Assembly: GCA_002900995.3 (NCBI GenBank)
Contig: CM035310.1
Coordinates: 897,176-961,175, forward strand
Reading direction: 5' to 3'
Length of the DNA: 64,000 nucleotides
From: Ganoderma boninense
Lineage: Eukaryota > Basidiomycota > Agaricomycetes > Polyporales > Polyporaceae
Notes under the pieces: model-generated
What the model was told of the DNA's origin: nothing
The model's input: the letters and a program-made list of their open reading frames with translations, nothing else
Databases searched by the model: none
Shown: positions 1 through 10,336 of the stretch, piece by piece
Position numbering within the stretch: the first letter of the stretch is position 1
How the letters are laid out: each line of letters begins with the position of its first letter
Translations under genes and position numbers: made by a program

Positions 1-267
1 CTGCACGTCTTCGGCGTGATCAACTTCCTGAGCATCCCGCTCGTGTGGGCGTTCTATCCCGAGACCGCGAACCGGACGCTCGAGGAGATGGACTACCTGT
101 TCATGAGCAAGAGCCCGTTCGTGTGGGACGAGGAGGAGAGCTTCCGGCGCATGAAGGAGGCGGCGGAGCGGAACCGCGCCGAGGGCAAGGCCCCGCTCCC
201 TGGCTCGGAGGAAGAGAAGGCTGCTCCCACTGAGATCGAGAATGTGGACGGCTCTGAGAAGATCTGA
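1..267 (+). CDS. MFS sugar transporter, C-terminal end (partial)
   Basis: The frame is open from the first base of the window to a TGA at 265-267, so only the last 88 residues are present. The segment reads as the end of the last membrane helix (FLSIPLVWAFYPETANRTL) followed by the signature PETANRTLEEMDYLF, which is the conserved end of fungal sugar/H+ symporters of the major facilitator superfamily. After it comes a charged cytoplasmic tail rich in Glu, Lys and Arg. The family moves hexoses, pentoses or disaccharides across the plasma membrane; the substrate cannot be told from this end alone. The upstream part lies outside the window. Confidence 0.9.
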   Translation: MHVFGVINFLSIPLVWAFYPETANRTLEEMDYLFMSKSPFVWDEEESFRRMKEAAERNRAEGKAPLPGSEEEKAAPTEIENVDGSEKI

Positions 268-1362
268 AGTATGTGTTTCGACTCGGTGTTTTGTATCCGC
301 GCCTTGTGCGTCCCACTTCCTTGTATCATACTAGCGTGACTCTTTGCACTGTTCATTGTATTATGCAGCCAATCGATTGCTTTTTCCTCTGCGAATTGTC
401 CGTTCGGTCGATCCTAGTGAACTATTTGAACTCAACTTTCAAGCAAGTAATTTATGGTGCTTACGTTGATGAGTCCATGTTAACGATAATTGTCTCGTAC
501 TGACCTACGTCGTTCCGTGAGGCATCTGTCGCGCTGACGCTAGCTATTTCGAACTCACGAGGTCGTTGTGGGCATACCAGCTTACTTGCAATATTCCTGA
601 GCTACGAAGTAGACTCAGGTTTAGGGCCAGAAATTCCGTGACGCGACCGTGATGTTACATTTCCAGCCCCGCGTATCAATTTGTGACTAGCTGTGACGCT
701 TCACACTCGGCCGCAGCAGACGCTCAGGGCCGTGACCTGCAGCGGCCAGCCTTAAATTACTTATCCTCCGCTTTTCCAGCAGTGACCTGCTCTGACCGGA
801 CTGTTATAGGAAAGAGAGTCCACTAATGTCAACAGTGAAACCAGTGTTGTTCATCTGGTAGTGTTGGAGTCTGACAGCATAAAAGCTTTTTTTTCAAGTT
901 GGCGCATGGCGGCATTCTAATACGCCGTGCTGCGCAGGTCCTTAGGCCTTGCGTCCCAGCGACATTTATGTCTGTTGCTCAACTTGAATTTGTTGAGCTT
1001 CTCTTAGGACATGCAATGCAGACCTCAATTAGCATCCAGAAATTCAAGTTGGCCCACTGTGTAGCCTGAGCCTGAGATGCCGCTTTTTTACTATGTAGTT
1101 GTATAGTACAGGTCCGGGGTCGCTGAGTCCAGTTTGAACCACTACAGATGTATTGTGGGTGGCCTGGTGGATGGTATAGGGTCGTAGTCGTCGTAGCTCA
1201 GGTGTGCCCGAAGGGCCCCTTGCTATATCGTATTATCTAGTGACCGCGGTTACGGAGAATCTCGGGACGCTCGGAGACATCACCATCGATATTTGATGCC
1301 ATCGCGGTTCATGCAACGTCCTCACCAACCACCATCTTAGCCTCGCTTGAAACCATTGTATT
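268..1362. other. Intergenic, no gene recognised
   Basis: AT-richer spacer between the transporter and the first F-box/LRR gene. Only short out-of-context reading frames occur. The last few hundred bases presumably hold the promoter of the downstream gene, but I see no convincing TATA box. Confidence 0.6.
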
Positions 1363-3016
1363 ATGACGTCGCGTTCCCCAGCAGCCATCCATGATATCTT
1401 CCACTGTATTCTCTCGCACCTTGATCCCGACATTCCGATTCCATTTCTTGAGTGGGATCAGCCAACTCTCGATCCGCGCCAGGCTTTAGCTCGACTGGCG
1501 GTGACGCACAGTACTTTCTCTCGGCCTGCTTTGTCCATGCTATGGCGATCTCTTCCTAACGATGAAGCCTTGAAACATCTGCTCTGCGTGGTAGGAATCG
1601 CAAATCCGCCTCCTCGGGGCGAGGTTTGGTGTGGCTGGGTGCGTGTGCCAGACCTTGCCGTGTCCAATGTGAAGCTAATGTCCCACTTCCTAGCATCTCT
1701 GCGAAGCACCTGAAATTCGTGAAACGGGCTGGCAGAGGTTTCAAGAATACGCCTCTCTCGTCCGAAAAATCTCCATCGACCCGATGGCTCTGCACATTGG
1801 CCTTGGGTCATTGGAGTCGTCGCGGGACACCTTCTGGTCTCGAATGTCATCTATCCTTGGAGACACACCCGTTCTTCCATGCTTGGAAGTTATAAACTTC
1901 ACCAGCTTCGGTAACCGTCGTACTAGCCTCTTCGACACGGGTGCGCTAGGCCTGCTGAGCCCCTCCGTCCGCGAGATGTGCATCAGATTCGATCAAGTAG
2001 ACCCCAGGGAAGAGGCATGGTTTAGGAAGGTCTTCTCCTCTTCCCTTTCGACTACCCCGAACCTCGAAAAGCTGTCTGTGATGGTCTCATCGTGCTCCCC
2101 AGTAGACTTGAAATCGCTCTCACAATCCCATCTACGCCTGAGTCATCTTGAAGTCGCCGCAAAAATCGACCCGGGGTATCTCACGTCCGTCGCGTCCCTG
2201 CCTGACCTGGAGCACCTTTCCATTCGCCTTTGGGGAATATTCCGTGCCCCTTTGCGATTCAAAAGGCTTCGAAGACTCGAAATTTCTGCTTATGAGCTGG
2301 ACGCCATCTACACCTTGGTCCACTATATGGATGCTCCTCGCCTATGCGACTTCTCTATCCGCTCTACGCACGGGCACTCGGGAAACCTCCCCACCGATCT
2401 GTCACAATGCCTCAATGTATTGATCTCTGGGCGATTCCCATCCTTCACGGCCTTCCACTGGAACTGCCGTCAACTTGGCGATAGGAAGTATGGCTATGAC
2501 GGCACCAGACACCCTGGCGGCACACTCGCGGAGCTGATGGAACCACTCCTCTCTCTGCAGACCCTCCGGCGTTTGTCGCTCGATTTCTCCGGCACTATCG
2601 TACCCTATTCGTCGGCCGACTTCCGTAGGATGGCGGAGGCGTGGCCAGGCCTCGAGACATTCAGCCTTACTCATGGCAGCGGCTCGGGCGTCGAGAATGA
2701 TCCTGTGCAGTACGGAGATCTCGAATGCCTCGTGTCTTTCGCCCGGAACTGCCCTTGCCTTCGCACCCTTCGTATCCCAAGGGTGAAGATAGACCCCAAC
2801 GCAGACACCCGCATCGCACCCTTGGACACGCGGCATCATCTACGTGACTTAAATGTGGATACCATCCTCGGTCCGGAGGAGCCTCAGTGGGATGCGTCTC
2901 GTTTAGAACAGGTGTTGCGAGGTTGCATCGAGGACATCTTTCCGTTTGCCGCTGTTCATCTTCCGATTTCTATTAATGTGTGGGCACAATATTTCGCGAA
3001 GGCTCATAATGTTTAA
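1363..3016 (+). CDS. F-box/LRR protein, two exons
   Basis: Inferred structure is join(1363..1638,1694..3016), 532 aa. The 55-nt intron starts GTGCGT, has a CTAAT branch-like site and ends CTAG; phase 0 is kept on both sides. Residues about 8-70 form a degenerate F-box (IHDIFHCILSHLDPD, then a second half ending PALSMLWRSLPND), the part that binds Skp1 in SCF ubiquitin ligases. The rest is a leucine-rich solenoid with repeated LEHLSIRL / LRRLEIS-type strands that would bind the ubiquitylation target. The domain plan, intron position and the WQRFQEYASLVR block after the intron match the paralogs at 10.3, 24.3, 30.1, 39.6 and 41.9 kb. It is the most divergent of the intact members. The target is unknown. 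Confidence 0.8.
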
Positions 3017-3525
3017 ACCTTGTCCAATGTGCCAGACGTGTCACTCCGTCGGAGTCCGCATACCAATGTATTGACGAACATTCTCCCAAGTAAACAGAAT
3101 TGTATGACCCTGCCGATCCGATTTTCGTCTTCTTTCGAGCACAAGGTTTGAACGGGTCGTTCGCGGCGATAGAAACTGTCAGTTCTAGTCGGTGTACATA
3201 CATAACGTCAAAACTTGAACCACTACTGCCTCCCCGTGACCGATGGACACACTTGATGCCACAGATGGATGTTATATTAGTCAAACAATTCAGTAGACAA
3301 TGTTACAACACTCTGACCTAAATACAAGGAACGACTGGACAAAACGAATGTAGGTGGGTATAATGAGAGAGTACTGTAGCGTAGATGCGAGCTGAGAATA
3401 AGAGAAGGGAACCATGGGTTAACCGACAATTATCATGCTACGCATGAGGCTCGTGATAATAATGTATTAAAGACATCGCGTAGTCCGGGAAAACCGTGCG
3501 CCTCGAGAACTGGCTGAGGACGAAC
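3017..3525. other. Spacer between convergent genes
   Basis: The F-box/LRR gene and the reverse-strand GH115 gene converge here, so this stretch should hold both 3' untranslated regions. No other feature is visible. Confidence 0.6.
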
Positions 3526-6500
3526 CTACACCTTGACACTCTCCGGAGGACCCAAGTAGCTCGACTTCAGTCCACCGGTGTCTACAATCCACCGATCAGC
3601 GAGTGAAGTACGACCCTGGTCATTCCACACTCACCGATGATAATCTTTTGCACGACGACAGTAGGCTCAATCATCCAAACCTGCAAACCGCGACGGACAT
3701 TGGACGTCAGCGGGTGTTCTTTACCCAGCCGAAGTTCCGAGAAACGCACCTTGAGCGTATGCGCGCCAATGTCCACCGTGAATGTGAACTTCACGTCGAT
3801 GATGTTGTTCGCAACCCAACCATCATCATCGCCCCAACCGCTAGGCAACGAACCAGGGTTGGACTTGGGCACGAAGTGCTGCGTCTGGGCCGACCCGTTA
3901 TCGATCTGAAGGGCCAGACCGAGGGGACGGTCGTCGCCTAAGCTGTTGAGGGACGGCGACACCTTCACCGTGACGGTGACGCTGCCCTTGTTGGTGTCGA
4001 AGAGGTAGAAGTCGTACTCACTACAGGAGCGGACGGGAAACTGTCGTCAGTACGCATGCCAAAGATCAAATGTGAAAGTGCAACATGCATGCTCGTCACA
4101 CGTGGTACACGGCTGAGCTTCATGTTCTCGAACAAGGATCACTCACATGCTGGGACCGGCACCGGCAGAGAAATTGAGATCGTCGCCGCCGCGAGGCCAG
4201 GGCGTCACGCCGGAACTCGTCTTGCCCAGTCCGGGGATGTTGATCCAGGTCAGGCCCTTGACGGACGTGTTCCGTGCGGCATGCGCGGCTTCGATGGATA
4301 TCACGCCGTCGCTCTCCACGTAACCTAAGCGACACAGAAGATAGAGATCACAGCTATCAGCATGCTGGGCTCGTTGACGCAAGGCATGGAACGGAATACT
4401 CACCATGGAAGCCACTCGACACAGATTTGTGAGTAGCCTTCACGATGACATGGGTCGTCTGAGTCTTCAGGCCCTTGGGTGTAGCCTTGATGGCGATGCT
4501 CGCCGTCTGTTGGCCGCTGACCTTGCTCCAGTCGACGCTGTAAAAGACCCGCTGTTCGAGAGTGCTCGAGGAGATCGAGCCCGAGGAAGGGGAGATCTTG
4601 ACCCATGACACGTTGCTTGTCGCGACCCACGTGAAAGGAGCGGGGCCCCCCGAGCTGACGTCGAAGAAACGGTTCCCGAAGGTGTTGTAGTTGTCGATTG
4701 TCGTCACCGGGCTCCCGCAGGCCGTGCCCAAGGCGCAGCTGTATTTGTCATCTCCGGGCCTACATGACACGCATTGATTAGGGCTGGAACTGAACGGAGC
4801 AAAAAGATGCACGGACCAAGCACCCATGCTTCCTTCGACGGTGATCCGCATCGGGCCTGCAAGGTTTTGCTTCTTCGCTTGCACAGCTTGCACAGCCGGC
4901 ATACTAGGCAAAATGTTAGTCCGGAGGACAAGTCAATAGGCGAGACACAGCATACACGTTGCTCTGAGACTGCTTCCAGTAGTCATACCCGGAGTGTGTT
5001 TGGTCCATCATGTGGATCCTGAAGTAGGGTAAGTACCCATCCCGACATAGAGACCTGCGGCTGACCATTTTCCTGAACAACAGCACTTGAGCATTCGAAT
5101 CGCGCCAATATATCATTGACACGTACCGTTCAGAATGGTATGGTATTCATTCTCGAGATCGAAGTCCGTAGCAAACAAGTTCTCGACTTGCGTCTTGTAC
5201 ATGTTCGCTGCAACCGAGTACTGGATGGCGCGCAGGTTGTTGATTGCGGCTGCGATGTACATGTTCTGGAGCGCGAGGGACGCCTGAACGGGATGCTGGA
5301 CGAGCTCGAAGAAGGACGGCTGCGATGCCGAGGACAGGGAGTTGTACAGCTTCGTGGAGGCATCGCCGGCAGCCTTGAGGGAAGCGAGCACGGTGTCCGC
5401 CCTGGAGCAATCACGGACGTAAGTCACAGCGACTCACAGAGAGGAGCGCGAGGCCACTCGGTACGCACTCGCGGTAGTTAAGCACACTGTATGTACTCGC
5501 GTTCCAGAGCTCGGGCTTGCGCCGCGCATTGTGCTGCGTCACTGTGCGGATGATAGATGCCACCTTCGTGGCGTCGGAGGAGGAGAACCCGAACTCGCGC
5601 GTTGCCCACTGCTCGACAAACGAGTTGAGGTTCTGCGGGTTCCACTTGGTCGTGTCGTAGGCGTAGGTGAGGAAGAACTCGGCATGCATTTCGAGCGGCT
5701 TCAGGTCTCCGACGTTGAGTACCCAGATCTTCGTAGCGTCGCGAGTGACGGCAGTCGACAGTTGCTCGTAAGTCTATTCGGACAAGTTAGTGCATGAAAT
5801 ATGCAGTACTGGGCCACTGCATACCCTCTCGATCTGACTGCTCTGTGGGTCTGTCAGTTACAGTCCTATATCACAATGTAAAGGAGTGGTCTCACCGTAA
5901 TCCACTTGTAGCATCTGGGAATACCGACGTAGTCGATCTACGCGGACGAGAGACATCAGATAATAACTCGCGATTATTGCTGCGCCCTCGTACGTGATAG
6001 TAGACGCCAGAACCACCGCTCCTCTTGCGCTCGTCGATCGTCGGGTAACGACGCACGTTTCCGTAACTGTCTCAGAGAATGAGCAGGCATTCTGTGCGGG
6101 CGGGACACTGTGAAACGCACTTGTCATCGGACCAGAGCATGACGATATCGTCCGGAACCTTCAGACCCTGGTCGTAGTAGCCCTCCACCTCCTTGTCTGT
6201 GGCCCGAGGACAGCACAAGTTGGTACGCACGGAGGAACATGACTAGGGCTAGACTCACACAACGTCCAGACCTGCGGAATGGTAGTCACATCCGAAGTGT
6301 TGAAAACGTCCTTCAGCAGGCTGCGCTGGTCTGTGATAACCTTCTCAAGAAGCTGGATAGGGTTTGAGCCTGAGATGGGGGCTGCACAAGGTCGTATCAC
6401 AGTCACCAAGGTCGTCCACAAACCTTCCATAGCAAGAGGGTCACCCACCGTCACCTGCAGGTCGAGATATTGTGGCTCAGTAAGGAGACATCATACCGAG

Positions 6501-7875
6501 GATCCGATGAAGGTACGCACCGGCGCCGCGCATGCCAATGGTGAACACGCCCTCGTACTTGCGCGCGCGCTGTGCGCCGACCTTCCAGAAATCGTAGACG
6601 TTCTGCTGGTTCGTGGAGTAGTCCCAGGAGCCCTTTCCGTAGATGTTCCACTCGGGCGGCAGCGAGCGCATCAGCGGCTCCTCGTGACTCGTGCCCATCA
6701 CGATGCCATACCAGTCCGCGAGCGACTGATTCTGGTCGTCATCGACGCAGAATGCACTGTGAAAGGCGATGGATGTTTAGCAGCATATTCGCTGTGCCAT
6801 GGAGGGGCGGTGTGTACCTGCTCCACATCGCTGCATGTTCCAGGTGTCGAGAGTGAGAATAGGTTCAGGAAGACAGTATCAGAGGCCACAAATCTCGATA
6901 GCATGAGGATGCGACTTACCGGGCCAGAGGTAGTTAGCGCGCAAACGCAGGAGCAACTCAAACCTAGGGGTCCTCATCAGCGGTCTACGAAGCACAGCCG
7001 CAGACGGCAACACGCACAGCTTCGTGTAGAAGAAATGGTTGAAGGGTGAGCCAGTGTGAGCGGCTCCCGTGCCGTTGGTGAATTTGGCCATCGCCCAGCT
7101 CTGCAGCGCAGGCTGCTCGTCGTTCAAGAAGATGCCGCGGTACTTCACGCTCGGAGTGCCGTGGTGGCATCCCGCCTTCTTGACGTACAGCGAGTTGTGG
7201 TGCGTCGGCTGGACGTCCGCCCACCTATCCCCACATTCAGAACCATTCGAGGTGCGGCGTCCCACCGCGCGCGCAGCAAAAGGTATGAGACGCACCAGTA
7301 CCAAGGAGAAATACCTGGCGAGATAGACGGAGGTTCAGCCTCGGACAACAGCGGTACACACGCCGTACAAACGCACCGAACTGCTCAGAATGAGTGTAAA
7401 GCCCATAGATCGTCCCGCGCTTGTCCGACCCGATGATGAGGTACGCGCTGCCGATGCCAGCGAGGGGGTTCTGTACGACGGCGGTCATGTACGCCTCCCA
7501 CTTGCCCCTGACGAACGACACGTCGAGCTTCGTGCGGGCGACCACGCTGTCGATGACCGACGACCTGCCCAGCGTCCCGACGATGATCGCGGTCGGGTAG
7601 TCCGACGTGGCCGTCGCGCTGACGTTCTTGAACGCGGGCTTCACCCCGGACACCGTGTGCACGTCCGCCGCGAAGTCGCCCGCGGCGCGCTGCACGCCTG
7701 GCCACTCGTCTGCGGAGATCAGGATGGGCGTCGCCTTGCCGGCCTTGACGACGACGAAGAGGTCCGACGCGTTCGCGAACCCGACGCAGCTCCCTGCGCC
7801 GATCGCGCCGACGCTGGAATCGAGCGCGAGGAGCCCGCTGAGGGCCAGTGCTGCGGCCCGCCAAAGGGGAGCCAT
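3526..7875 (-). CDS. Secreted xylan alpha-1,2-glucuronidase, family GH115
   Basis: GH115 enzymes remove (4-O-methyl)glucuronic acid from glucuronoxylan. Inferred exons, low to high coordinate: 3526-3581, 3635-4020, 4147-4324, 4404-4759, 4817-4903, 4956-5018, 5066-5072, 5127-5401, 5469-5773, 5825-5842, 5896-5937, 5994-6066, 6121-6196, 6259-6369, 6449-6454, 6521-6756, 6818-6830, 6920-6963, 7018-7224, 7296-7314, 7377-7875. They sum to 3,057 nt, an exact 1,018-codon frame plus TAG, near the usual family length. The protein starts with a hydrophobic signal peptide (MAPLWRAAALALSGLLA). Family blocks follow in order: SDKRGTIYGLY, EQFGISPWYWWADV, ANYLWPAMW, DWYGIVMGTSHEEPL, FTIGMRGAGD, PQVWTLYKEVEGYYDQG, WSDDNYGNVRRYP, GGSGVYYHIDYVG, LNVGDLKPLEMHAEFFL and NGKWIHMMDQTH. 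A beta-rich C-terminal region ends SSYLGPPESVKV. All splice phases agree. The 6- and 7-nt exons are needed to keep conserved residues. No lesion was found. Confidence 0.93.
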
Positions 7876-8020
7876 AAGCAAAATGCAGCAAAAAAAAGAA
7901 CGAGCGAAAGAGCGAAAGAAAGGCGAAGCAAGGAAGGAAGGGCAGGAAGAAACGCAGGGGAGGGCGTCTTGGGCGCGCGCCCTGGACCTTATAGGTTTGA
8001 GATCTTGAGAGGACTCGGTG
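7876..8020 (-). promoter_or_regulatory. GH115 upstream region with pyrimidine tract and TATA-like site
   Basis: On the reverse strand the stretch just upstream of the GH115 ATG (7,875) holds a CT-rich tract (about 7,888-7,960) and a CTATAAGG motif at about 7,986-7,994, roughly 110 bases from the ATG. CT tracts next to a TATA-like site are common in basidiomycete promoters. Position is the only evidence for function. Confidence 0.4.
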
Positions 8021-10336
8021 GGTTTGCATGCGCAAGCACCGCATCGGCACAGCATGGCAGTCTGTTGCGCACCGCGCCAGTGGCCACCATGTGCGCACTC
8101 CGCGACTTTGATGAGGGAGGACGAATCGGGTCCAGTAGCCCCAGGTCGTGATCCCGCCTTGCACGAACGTCTCAAAGCCTTCGAGGAATCGGGGCTCGTC
8201 TTGAGCGGGGTGAATCAGGCCCTTCGTCTCCGCTAAACGTGCACTTGAAATTGTACGGGCTGGCGCACGACGCTACACGGCGCGTCAGAAGCGCACTGTT
8301 TTCCGGCCTACTTAAGAGGATCAGACTTGCATTTGCCTACTTACTTAAGACATGGGGCACGGTACTGAGATTGATGGGACCTTGCAGCTACTGAGCTTTG
8401 ATGAACAAACAAACGAGAATTAGGTCAGCGCCACTTGACTTCTTGAAGAACGAGGAGATGGATGGACTCACTGAGACACTCAACGACAGTCGCCAGGCAC
8501 TGTACTGGACTTGACATTTTGCTCAACATTCGCTTGGGATCGGTTTCCGATCAGGCCACAGATGTCTGACGTTTGCCAATCGGCGGGCCTCTCGGGGTTA
8601 AGTCTAGACAACAATGTCGGCTTCGTGTTTCATGCATCATGCATGCGTCAGGCATATGGGTTGGTTACAGCGTGGACCGTCTAGAACAACTTGCCCTGCG
8701 TAGTGGACAAAAGTGGAGACAAATTACAATCACCCTTCAAATGCTTTGTTTCCTGCGTACCAAGTTGTAGCGATCATGCACCTGCCCAGAAGGTCGTCAG
8801 TGCATGCACCGAGAGGAGTTTGTTTACGAAGTGCCAAGAATGAGAGCAGAGCAACGCAAATGGGCGGAAAATCTCATCCTCGGGGCCCTGGACAAACCTG
8901 GAGTCTTGCTAGACCTTTACTTCAGGTTTGATAGCGGTGAACGGAGGCCATGGCGCAGGTCTTAGATTTAAACTGACTGCGATCACTTTCTCCTTGATGG
9001 GCGCTGTCTAACTGCGCTGAGCAACTGGAGCGTTCGCGTCGATGGGGATGCAGAGGGACTCACACATACGATGGGCCGACAGTCGCAGTGCAGACAGTGT
9101 CGTGGGTGCGGTTAGGGCCGCTTGACCAGCCGGAAGGCGAAGCCAAGCTCAAACCCTTCTGAGGCCGAATCCTGATGACTGTCCGCTGATGACTGTTCCG
9201 TGCCGTTGACCTACATGTGAAAGTGTGAGTCGCTCGGTTTCAACTTTCCTGTGAACGAGCACAGGATAAGTATTGATAGAAAAAGACCAACTGTGGAGGG
9301 AAGGGAGAAAGTTGAGACGAAGCACTATCACCAGGCATTGCTATCGTCAATGTATGCGCCTGCATCAATATGCACGAGACACTGAGTGAACCAAAGCCTG
9401 TCAAGAGGTCTACACCACCAGTTCCAAACGCAACAAACTACGGCTGGAGAGTTGCAGGGAGGGAGTACGAACTTGTAGGGGACGGCGAAAGCGGCTCTGG
9501 CAGGACGATGAACAAATGTCGGCGGACAAACCTCGAGATTCCCTACAGCCCTTCTCAAACAGCCCTTTTCCAATACAACTCGGTGGGCTGCGGTGCACTT
9601 GCCAATAACCTGAACCCCGTCCACGGATGACTTGACGGACGGACGGATAAAGCGACGCATCGAGGCATACGTACCGTGATGGGTCCTTGACGAACCTGCT
9701 GGGAACATAACTATCGCTCTTGTGGTTTCCGGGAACTGGTAAGGTCGACTGAATGATATAGTAGGAGATATCGAGCTTTTCAGAGCGCGGCTGGTGGCAA
9801 CACGATTTTCCGAACGTCAAGACCGCAGGCTAAGGAAGGAAGCTGTAAGACTTGTCCACAGACAGTATGCCCCAAGCTGAAGCTGGCACAAGAGGAGCAT
9901 GCAGGTACTTGAACAGGTCGCATCAAAGCTGGATTTGAGGTGACTTGGGTGCATTCGAGTAAGATGGTGGGTCACGGTAGAACCAGAGTCAGGATCGCAG
10001 AAGCGCAACAAGCGCGCGGCCACGTCTTTGACTAAGCGCCGACGCTCTCGGAGACGCCTATCATGCTTGAAAACACTGCTCTTTCGAGAGAAGGATCACG
10101 ACCGAGGTCCGTTCTACATGCTGAAACTCGATGAATATTGGGCCGCGAACAGCATTGCTTCATGCATAAACAGAATTGAAGGCTGAGTGCCTTCCAGATC
10201 TAACTTCGAGGAGCAATGCATACTGACGCCGGCTCACGATGCTAGGACGCCCATTCGCCTCGAAACCCCGCAAAGCCAGCTCGACAGTCACCCCGTTCCA
10301 CATCCTCTTCCCATTCTCTTCATCTTGATCTCGACG
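8021..10336. other. Intergenic, no gene recognised
   Basis: A 2.3-kb spacer between the divergently placed GH115 and F-box/LRR genes. Short reading frames on both strands show no family resemblance and no splice-linked continuation that I could find. The last 100 bases before 10,337 are shared with the duplicated copy at 21.4 kb. Confidence 0.5.

Noticed and set aside
6370..6520. One 151-nt intron replacing the 6-nt GH115 exon
   Set aside because: It is in phase and possible, but it would delete the Asp-Gly after MRGAG, and the Asp is conserved in this family. Kept as the alternative to test by cDNA.
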